Position numbers and translations under genes: made by a program. Of a DNA stretch of 64,000 nt, positions 58,060 to 64,000 are shown in pieces. Source of the stretch: Prevotella sp. P5-108 (GTDB lineage: Bacteria; Bacteroidota; Bacteroidia; Bacteroidales; Bacteroidaceae); assembly GCF_002251385.1 (NCBI RefSeq), contig NZ_NPJJ01000063.1, positions 37,884-101,883 of the forward strand, written 5' to 3'. Position 1 is the first letter of the stretch, and each line of letters begins with the position of its first letter. The notes beneath the pieces were generated by a model. The model did no database searches. It had not been told where the DNA came from and saw nothing but the letters and a program-made list of their open reading frames with translations.

Positions 58060-59169
58060 TTAATCTACCTGAGCCGGTTCATAAGGCATACCCCATACAT
58101 CGGCCACAGCCTTGAAGGTTATCTTGCCCTCTACCACATTCAGGCCTTTATACAGAGCCGCGTCTTCACGACATGCTTTCTTCCAACCCTTGTCTGCCAG
58201 AGCCAAGGCATACTTCAGCGTAGCATTGGTCAGAGCGGCGGTCGACGTGTTGGGCACTGCACCGGGAATATTTGCCACGGCATAGTGTACGATGCCATCC
58301 ACCTCATATACGGGGTCGCTGTGTGTTGTGGGATGCGAAGTCTCAAAGCAGCCGCCCTGGTCTATCGCCACATCCACCAGCACCGTTCCGGGTTCCATCT
58401 CCTTCAGCATATCGCGGGTGATGAGGTGCGGAGCCTTGTCGCCCGGCACCAGTACCGAACCTACTACGATATCTACATCCTTCAACTCCTTGCGTATATT
58501 GTGCTCGGTCGAGTATAGCGTATGCACATTGGCGGGCAGTTCGGCATCCAACTGGCGCAGACGAGGCAGACTGATGTCTGTGATATACACCTCTGCCCCC
58601 ATTCCAGCAGCCATGCGCGCAGCCGCTTCACCCACGATGCCGCCGCCGAGTACCAGCACCTTGGCGGGCTTCACGCCGGGCACACCACTCATCAGCTTGC
58701 CCTTTCCGCCCTTGGTCTTCTGCAGATAGTAGGCACCGTTGATTGACGCCATGCGGCCTGCCACCTCGCTCATCGGAACCAGCAGAGGCAACCTTTTGTC
58801 TGCTGTCTGCACCGTCTCGTAGGCCAGACACACCGCACCGCTCTTGACCATGGCCTCGGTCAATTCCAAATCGCAAGCCAGGTGGAAATAGGTGAATACC
58901 AACTGTCCATGCTTCAGCAGAGGATATTCGGGCTTGATGGGCTCTTTGACTTTTATAATCATTTCAGCCACATCATACACCGCTTCGATGGTGGGCAGTA
59001 TCTTGGCACCCACCTTCTCGTACGCCGCATCGGCAAAGCCACTGCCATCGCCGGCTGTATGTTGTACAAACACTTCGTGCCCGTGTTTTACCAGTTCGGC
59101 CACGCCGTCGGGGGTCATACCCACTCGGTTCTCGTTGTTCTTGATTTCTTTTGGAATACCGATTTTCAT
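58060..59169 (-). CDS. ald: Alanine dehydrogenase
   Basis: 369 residues: MKIGIPKEIKNNENRVGMTPDGV, active-site Lys and His in VKEPIKPEYPLL and TYFHLA, Rossmann motif VLGGGIVGEAAARMA. It reversibly deaminates L-alanine to pyruvate and ammonia with NAD. Conserved length. Confidence 0.96.
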   Translation of the reverse strand: MKIGIPKEIKNNENRVGMTPDGVAELVKHGHEVFVQHTAGDGSGFADAAYEKVGAKILPTIEAVYDVAEMIIKVKEPIKPEYPLLKHGQLVFTYFHLACDLELTEAMVKSGAVCLAYETVQTADKRLPLLVPMSEVAGRMASINGAYYLQKTKGGKGKLMSGVPGVKPAKVLVLGGGIVGEAAARMAAGMGAEVYITDISLPRLRQLDAELPANVHTLYSTEHNIRKELKDVDIVVGSVLVPGDKAPHLITRDMLKEMEPGTVLVDVAIDQGGCFETSHPTTHSDPVYEVDGIVHYAVANIPGAVPNTSTAALTNATLKYALALADKGWKKACREDAALYKGLNVVEGKITFKAVADVWGMPYEPAQVD

Positions 59170-59201
59170 GATTATATTGGTTTTTAATTGATTAATTGCT
59201 G

Positions 59202-59231
59202 CAAATATAATAAATAATCACATTCTCCAAA
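59202..59231 (-). promoter_or_regulatory. ald promoter
   Basis: Minus-strand TTTG (59231-59228), 18 bases, TATATTTG (59209-59202). Confidence 0.7.
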
Positions 59232-59658
59232 CATTTTTCTTCGTTTTTTTTCAAACTTTATCCTTTCACTTACGATTTGTAAGCACATCGAGCCTGCATC
59301 GGCCGCCATTCACGCCACCTTTTTCACCCACGTGGTCTCCCGTGGGGGCATCTTCTGACCGATAGTCGGCGGAATGAAAACCATGCTGATGAACTTAAAA
59401 ATAATTGCGTGGTTTGATTTCAGGATTTCCAACCATGATTTCTTCATTTCACACTTCGATTTTACCGTTTCGCAGTTCGCAATCAGTTTCCACTGCATCT
59501 CGGGCAGAAATCGGGATATTCCGATGATTTCGTGGGGCACTGTCCTCCACATCGTTTCATGCTCCTGCGCTTTGGCAACAACTGCCATGATAGCGCCGCT
59601 TCATAGGGATGTCGCCAAGTTTTTGCCGACAAATTACATCTATGTCTTATTTTTTTCG
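59232..59658. other. Divergent intergenic region with repeat array E
   Basis: No gene is supported. It contains a short CCCACG/CGTGGG hairpin at about 59327-59346 and array E (59401-59484). The remainder shows nothing recognisable. Confidence 0.55.
59401..59484. repeat. 21-bp dyad repeat array E (4 units)
   Basis: Units start at 59401, 59422, 59443 and 59464; C at position 8 and G at 16 in all four. The first unit has the half-site TTGC, the last GCAA. A shifted partial unit follows. Confidence 0.85.
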
Positions 59659-59666
59659 TAATTTCG
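59659..59666 (+). promoter_or_regulatory. Promoter -7-like element of the B3/B4-ligase pair
   Basis: TAATTTCG differs from TAnnTTTG by one base; 25 bases before the ATG at 59692. Confidence 0.4.
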
Positions 59667-59691
59667 CAACATAGTAACCAACAGTATCACC

Positions 59692-60357
59692 ATGCGCATA
59701 ATAGTATCTGACAAGATAGAAAGCGTGTGCCCCGAGTTTGTGGGAGCACATGTAGAGATATACGTACACAACAGCCCATACTCAGCAGGACTCTGGGGCG
59801 AGATAGACCGACTGGGCCAGGAGTTCAGGCAGACCCTGACGACAGAGACGCTCAAAGACATTTCGGGCATAGCAGCCACCCGACAGGTCTACCGCGCCTG
59901 CGGCAAAGACCCGTCGCGCTACCGTCCTGCTGCCGAAGCCCTCATCCGCCGAATCCTCCAAGGCAAGCAGCTCTACCAAATCAATACGCTGGTAGACCTT
60001 GTCAATCTGGCGAGCATACGCTATGGCTACAGCATTGGCGGTTTCGACGCCGACAAGTTTGAGGGCGACACGCTCACCCTGGGTGTGGGCCGTGCCGGCG
60101 AACCTTACGAGGGCATTGGCCGCGGCACCATCAACATCGAGGGTCTGCCCGTCTATCGCGACGCCGTGGGTGGCGTGGGCACTCCCACCTCCGACAACGA
60201 GCGCACCAAGATAGACGACAACACCACCCACCTCGTGGTGCTCATCAACGGGTATGACGGTTGCGAGGCCGACGTGCGCGCCAATGCCGAGTACATTCTC
60301 CAGCTGGCGCGCGACTACTGCGACGGTACCGACGGAAGCTACTATATATATAAATAA
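59692..60357 (+). CDS. Free-standing B3/B4 tRNA-binding domain protein
   Basis: A 221-residue protein corresponding to the B3/B4 editing domain of phenylalanyl-tRNA synthetase beta chain. SRYRPAAEALIRRILQGKQLYQINTLVDLVNLASI is the recognisable core, with a glycine-rich segment YEGIGRGTINIEGLPVYRDAVGG after it. Free-standing versions may check tRNA or D-/mischarged aminoacyl groups. It lies nine bases before the ligase gene. Confidence 0.88.
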   Translation: MRIIVSDKIESVCPEFVGAHVEIYVHNSPYSAGLWGEIDRLGQEFRQTLTTETLKDISGIAATRQVYRACGKDPSRYRPAAEALIRRILQGKQLYQINTLVDLVNLASIRYGYSIGGFDADKFEGDTLTLGVGRAGEPYEGIGRGTINIEGLPVYRDAVGGVGTPTSDNERTKIDDNTTHLVVLINGYDGCEADVRANAEYILQLARDYCDGTDGSYYIYK

Positions 60358-60366
60358 GGTAAAACT

Positions 60367-62346
60367 ATGGAACAGAATACTGACAGCCGCGTGGCACAGA
60401 TGCGCCAGTGGATAGAACAGCTCAATGCGGCGTCTGCAGCCTACTATAATGGCAAGGAAGAGCTGATGACCGACTACGAATGGGATGCTCTCTTCGACCG
60501 GCTCAAGGCTATGGAGACGCTCACGGGCATCACGCTCGACGGCTCGCCCACTGCCAAGGTGTCAGAAGACAACATCGCCGGCAAGAAGGAAGACCATGAG
60601 TTTGCCGCCCTGTCGCTCGCCAAGACCAAGAGTCCTGCCGACCTGGTGAAGTGGGCCGAGGAGCGCCCCATCTGGATGTCGTGGAAACTCGACGGCCTCA
60701 CCCTCGTGGTGACCTACGACGAGGGACTGCTCAGCAAGGTCGTGACGCGCGGCAACGGTCATACCGGCACCAACATCACCCACCTGGCGCCAGCCATCAG
60801 CGGCATCCCCCAGCACATAGACCATCAGGGCCACCTCGTGATACGTGGCGAGGCGGTAATATCCTACAAGGACTTTGAGATATTCAATATGGAGAGCGAC
60901 GAAGAGTATGCCAACCCCCGCAACCTGGCTTCGGGCTCGCTCACGCTGAAAGACATCAACGAGGTAAGCCGCCGCCACATCCAGTGGATAGCCTTTACGC
61001 TGGTCTATACCGACGAGGCTGTCGGTTCGTGGGGCGACCGCATGGTGCTGTTGGACCGATTGGGCTTCACCACCGTGGAGCGCGAGCTGATAGCCACGCC
61101 CACCCTCGACAACATAGACCACAGCATCGATGGCTGGACCCACAAGGTCACCAGCGGAGAATGCCCCTTCCCGGTAGACGGCCTGGTAATCGTCTATGAC
61201 GACACGGTCTATGCCTCTACCGGTTCGGTCACGGGGCACCACGCCACCCGCGCCGGCTACGCCTTCAAGTGGCAGGACGAGAGTGCGCAGGCCCAGCTGG
61301 ACCACATCGAGTGGTCGTGCGCGGCATCGACCATCTCGCCCGTGGCGGTCTTCACTCCCGTAAGCCTCGAGGGCACCACCGTGAAGCGCGCCTCGCTCTG
61401 CAACATCAGCGAGTGCGAACGCCTGGGCATAGGCGGCCCCGGCACTACCCTATCGGTAATCAAGGCCAACAAGATTATCCCCAAGGTGATAGAGGTGATA
61501 CAGACCGTGGGCACACTCGACATCCCCGCCACCTGCCCCGTATGCGGCGCACCCACCGAGGTGACCGAGAGTGCAAGCGGCACACGCACGCTGCACTGTA
61601 CCAATGCCGACTGCGCCGCCAAACAGCTGCGCAAGTTTGCACGGTTTGTCTCCAAGGCTGGTGCCAACATCGACGGACTGAGCGAACAGACCATCGCCAA
61701 GTTCATCAACCTGGGTTGGGTGAGCGAATATGCCGACCTCTACCACATGGACGAGCATGCGCTGGAGCTGTCGATGATGGAAGGCTTCGGGCGCAAGTCA
61801 GTAAGCAACCTGTTGCGCAGCATAGAGAAAGCACGCACGATCAAGGCGCGCCAGTTGCTATACGCTCTGAGCATACCTCTATGCGGCACCGACGTGTGCA
61901 AGCGTCTACTCGCCGCATACACCTTCGAAGAGTTGGTAGCCGAGTCCTCTCAGACCGACAACCCTGAACACTTTGCCCACATCGACGGCATAGGCCCCGA
62001 GAAATCGGCTGCTGTAGTGGAGTGGTTCCACAATCCCACGCACAGCAGGATGGTGACCCGTCTGCTCGCCGAGATAGAAATCGAGGCAGATGCCACCGCG
62101 CCAGCCGGCGCCCGTTGCGAGGGAATGACATTCGTAGTGACCGGCGATGTGCACCACTACAAAAACCGCAACGAGCTCAAGGCCTATATCGAGAGTCAAG
62201 GCGGCAAGGTTACAGGTAGCGTAAGTCGCTCGACCCACTACCTCATCAACAACGATGTAACCTCTCAGTCGGGCAAGAACAAGAAAGCCCAGGAGCTGGG
62301 CATCCCCATTATCAGTGAAGACGAGTTCGTCGAGCGTTTCGGATAG
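60367..62346 (+). CDS. Divergent NAD+-dependent DNA ligase (LigA-type)
   Basis: 659 residues. Adenylation Lys107 lies in WKLDG (KxDG motif). RGNG replaces the usual RGDG; motifs RGEAVI, VDGLVIV and FKW are present. The four-Cys zinc finger (CPVC, CTNADC), helix-hairpin-helix repeats and a C-terminal BRCT domain (from about 580) are all in place. The N-terminal Ia region that binds the nicotinamide end reads DYEWD where LigA has DxEYD, and the GRTG motif is lost (AAST). It is therefore probably a second, specialised ligase beside a housekeeping LigA elsewhere; that second copy is not in this window. Confidence 0.88.
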   Translation: MEQNTDSRVAQMRQWIEQLNAASAAYYNGKEELMTDYEWDALFDRLKAMETLTGITLDGSPTAKVSEDNIAGKKEDHEFAALSLAKTKSPADLVKWAEERPIWMSWKLDGLTLVVTYDEGLLSKVVTRGNGHTGTNITHLAPAISGIPQHIDHQGHLVIRGEAVISYKDFEIFNMESDEEYANPRNLASGSLTLKDINEVSRRHIQWIAFTLVYTDEAVGSWGDRMVLLDRLGFTTVERELIATPTLDNIDHSIDGWTHKVTSGECPFPVDGLVIVYDDTVYASTGSVTGHHATRAGYAFKWQDESAQAQLDHIEWSCAASTISPVAVFTPVSLEGTTVKRASLCNISECERLGIGGPGTTLSVIKANKIIPKVIEVIQTVGTLDIPATCPVCGAPTEVTESASGTRTLHCTNADCAAKQLRKFARFVSKAGANIDGLSEQTIAKFINLGWVSEYADLYHMDEHALELSMMEGFGRKSVSNLLRSIEKARTIKARQLLYALSIPLCGTDVCKRLLAAYTFEELVAESSQTDNPEHFAHIDGIGPEKSAAVVEWFHNPTHSRMVTRLLAEIEIEADATAPAGARCEGMTFVVTGDVHHYKNRNELKAYIESQGGKVTGSVSRSTHYLINNDVTSQSGKNKKAQELGIPIISEDEFVERFG

Positions 62347-62360
62347 ACACTGCATGAAGC

Positions 62361-62404
62361 AAAAGAGAGCGGCTGACAGGCATATAACCCGTCAGCCGCT
62401 CTCT
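62361..62404. terminator. Bidirectional terminator
   Basis: Fourteen-bp perfect stem AGAGAGCGGCTGAC / GTCAGCCGCTCTCT with a 13-base loop between the convergent ligase and DUF5020 genes; a short T-run on the minus strand. Confidence 0.9.
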
Positions 62405-62421
62405 GTATATGGTCTCCAAGT

Positions 62422-63171
62422 TTAGAAAGTCCACTTGGCTGCCACCGTGGGGATGGCATAGAACTTATTGTTCTCACCCCGATTGTTCCACACGAAGTTG
62501 TTGGACAGCTCGACCTCACTACCAAGACTCAGATGGACATCATCCCATCCCTTGAGCTTGTCCAAGTTAACCCAGAACTGGGGTTCGCTCAGGAAAATGT
62601 AGTGACCCCGCACGCTCTGGTCATACCAGAGGTCGGCAAAACCGCTGAAGGTGCAAAGACCCTTGGCAAAATTGATGCCCCAAACTGCTGTAGCCTGGAA
62701 ACTGTTGAAAGCACGCATGTCTTTGTGAGCATTCTTGAAATAATACTTATACATAGCCTGCAGCGAGAATGTGCGGGAGAAGTCGGCACTATGCCAGTTC
62801 CACGCACCACCAAGGAGAGCCGCCTGCTGGAAACGGTTGCCATAATAACTGTTGTCCATACGGCCGGTGCTTACACCACCGTCGTACTCTACATGGGCAG
62901 CCCACTGCTTGTTGGCAGAAAGGTTGAACTCGCGGCTAATCTCCCAATAAGCGCCCATCACTCCGTCGCTCTCATAATCGAGGTCGGTGAAGAAATAGGT
63001 GCTACCCCAACGGTCGGGCTTGAACAACTCGATAGTGGTGGTTACACTCTGACGCTCGGAAAGGTCATTGTAAAGCGAGCGACCCAAATCATAATGCAAC
63101 TGGACATTCTGTGCGAAGCCAGAAACGGCAGCCACGGTGAAGGCTGCAAGCATAAGTAATCTCTGTTTCAT
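62422..63171 (-). CDS. DUF5020 family exported protein (Tsx-like barrel)
   Basis: 249 residues from MKQRLLMLAAFTV; signal peptide to about residue 21 (GFAQ). The mature protein alternates aromatic-rich beta strands (TYFFTDLDYESDGVMGAYWEIS, HYIFLSEPQFWVNLD) and ends with Phe, as in small outer-membrane barrels related to the Tsx nucleoside channel. Transport is inferred only. The frame extension to 63228 is discounted because the promoter lies inside it. Confidence 0.85.
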   Translation of the reverse strand: MKQRLLMLAAFTVAAVSGFAQNVQLHYDLGRSLYNDLSERQSVTTTIELFKPDRWGSTYFFTDLDYESDGVMGAYWEISREFNLSANKQWAAHVEYDGGVSTGRMDNSYYGNRFQQAALLGGAWNWHSADFSRTFSLQAMYKYYFKNAHKDMRAFNSFQATAVWGINFAKGLCTFSGFADLWYDQSVRGHYIFLSEPQFWVNLDKLKGWDDVHLSLGSEVELSNNFVWNNRGENNKFYAIPTVAAKWTF

Positions 63172-63207
63172 ATGATACATGTTTATAAAAATAGTCCAAA
63201 GATAGTG

Positions 63208-63215
63208 CAAAGGTA
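63208..63215 (-). promoter_or_regulatory. DUF5020 gene promoter -7 element
   Basis: TACCTTTG on the minus strand, 36 bases before the ATG; no clear -33. Confidence 0.6.
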
Positions 63216-63258
63216 CGAAAAAGAGCATAAATATAAGAGATGGTTGGCAAAATTGTCG

Positions 63259-63266
63259 TAACTTTG
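63259..63266 (+). promoter_or_regulatory. trmD promoter -7 element
   Basis: TAACTTTG, 27 bases before the ATG at 63294. The in-frame ATG at 63270 would fall before or at the transcript start. Confidence 0.65.
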
Positions 63267-63293
63267 TAGATGAAATTCAGAGAAATAGACACT

Positions 63294-63983
63294 ATGAGAA
63301 TAGATATCATTACCGTTCTGCCCGAAATGCTCGAGGGCTTTGTTCACGAATCTATCCTGGCACGTGCCCAGAAGAAGGGACTGGCTGAGATACATCTGCA
63401 CAATCTGCGCGACTACACCAAGGACAAATGGCGCCGCGTGGACGACTATCCCTACGGCGGTTTTGCCGGCATGGTGATGCAGATAGAGCCCATAGACCGC
63501 TGCATCAGCGCCCTCAAGGCCGAGAGAGACTATGACGAGGTAATCTTTACCACCCCCGACGGCGAGCAATTTGACCAGCATGTGGCCAACGACCTGTCGC
63601 TCAAGCAGAACCTCATCATCCTGTGTGGCCACTACAAGGGTATAGACCAGCGCGTGCGCGACCACCTCATCACCCGCGAAATCTCGGTGGGCGACTACGT
63701 GCTCACCGGTGGCGAACTGGCTGCTGCCATCATCTCGGATGCCGTGGTACGCATCGTGCCGGGCGTGGTGGGCGACGAGCAGAGCGCTCTGTCGGACTGT
63801 TTCCAGGACGACATGCTCTCAGCGCCTATCTATACACGGCCGGCAGAATACAAAGGCTGGCGTGTGCCCGACATCCTGCTCAGCGGCAACGAAGCCAAAA
63901 TCAAGGACTGGGAGATAGAGCAGAGCTATGAGCGCACCCGCCGTCTGCGCCCCGACCTGCTGGAACGGCAGAAGAAGGGATAA
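63294..63983 (+). CDS. trmD: tRNA (guanine-N1-)-methyltransferase
   Basis: 229 residues from [13 protein letters not shown]. It has the SPOUT-class trefoil-knot signatures [27 protein letters not shown] and [15 protein letters not shown]. It methylates G37 next to the anticodon and prevents frameshifts. It is not clustered with rpsP, rimM and rplS here as it is in many bacteria. The start at 63294 is favoured over an ATG at 63270 by the promoter position. Confidence 0.97.
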   Translation: MRIDIITVLPEMLEGFVHESILARAQKKGLAEIHLHNLRDYTKDKWRRVDDYPYGGFAGMVMQIEPIDRCISALKAERDYDEVIFTTPDGEQFDQHVANDLSLKQNLIILCGHYKGIDQRVRDHLITREISVGDYVLTGGELAAAIISDAVVRIVPGVVGDEQSALSDCFQDDMLSAPIYTRPAEYKGWRVPDILLSGNEAKIKDWEIEQSYERTRRLRPDLLERQKKG

Positions 63984-64000
63984 CCCCCCCTCTCCCCCAT

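Overview
The window is a chromosomal segment of a Bacteroidales bacterium, most likely of the Prevotella group (family level is inference). Supporting signs are: many copies of the Bacteroidetes promoter -7 element TAnnTTTG, several with a TTTG-like -33 element 18-20 bases upstream; weak or absent Shine-Dalgarno sequences; an Ala/Glu/Pro-rich tail on ribosomal protein L9 and a long tail on IF-3; a GH106 rhamnosidase; a TonB-dependent receptor; a type-IX-secretion-like C-terminal peptide; DUF5020 and M64 proteins. No rRNA, tRNA, CRISPR array, prophage or intact insertion sequence was found. Coding density is high and most genes are housekeeping.

Layout. 1-2.5 kb: end of an MFS carrier and an SLC13-type anion symporter. 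3.1-7.1 kb: ABC-F ATPase and M13 peptidase. 7.2-11 kb: metA overlapping a U32 RNA-modification-type protein, then a zinc-ribbon membrane lipoprotein. 11-14.8 kb: TonB receptor with a palindromic promoter, and a MATE exporter. 14.9-18.6 kb: secreted nuclease and Tex. 19.3-22.8 kb: thrS, infC, rpmI, rplT (minus). 22.9-26.6 kb: SPOR lipoprotein, ruvX, def and a large TPR protein (minus). 26.8-27.7 kb: three-gene YtxH/holin-like envelope cluster. 27.8-31.8 kb: pyk, a nitroreductase, a decayed sialate O-acetylesterase and dinB (minus). 31.9-36 kb: SprT-like protein, a DUF3298-like lipoprotein, HU, a 29-residue basic ribosomal-type protein and RNase G. 36-42.3 kb: tight minus-strand operon fabD, GH13 amylase, AlaX-like editing protein, GH106. 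42.5-43.7 kb: rpsF-rpsR-rplI. 43.9-46 kb: ECF sigma operon 1. 46.3-48.3 kb: leaderless small membrane protein, M64 peptidase, TPR protein. 48.4-51.6 kb: ECF sigma operon 2, with an L,D-transpeptidase and a Spy-like protein. 51.7-54.1 kb: mazG, a lipoprotein and rnz. 54.2-58 kb: valS and a C11 protease. 58-59.2 kb: ald. 59.7-62.3 kb: B3/B4-domain protein and a divergent NAD-dependent DNA ligase. 62.4-64 kb: DUF5020 protein and trmD.

The most striking non-genic signal is a family of five intergenic arrays (about 2.7, 19.05, 30.5, 46.2 and 59.4 kb). Each has four or five degenerate 21-bp units sharing the dyad ATTTC-N7-GAAAT. In all 22 units the C and G flanking the central seven bases are unchanged, while the rest drifts. 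The arrays lie 11-16 kb apart, only between genes, whatever the gene orientation. They look like a dispersed set of protein-binding iterons or a tandem-repeat MITE family, and are the best candidate here for an undescribed system.
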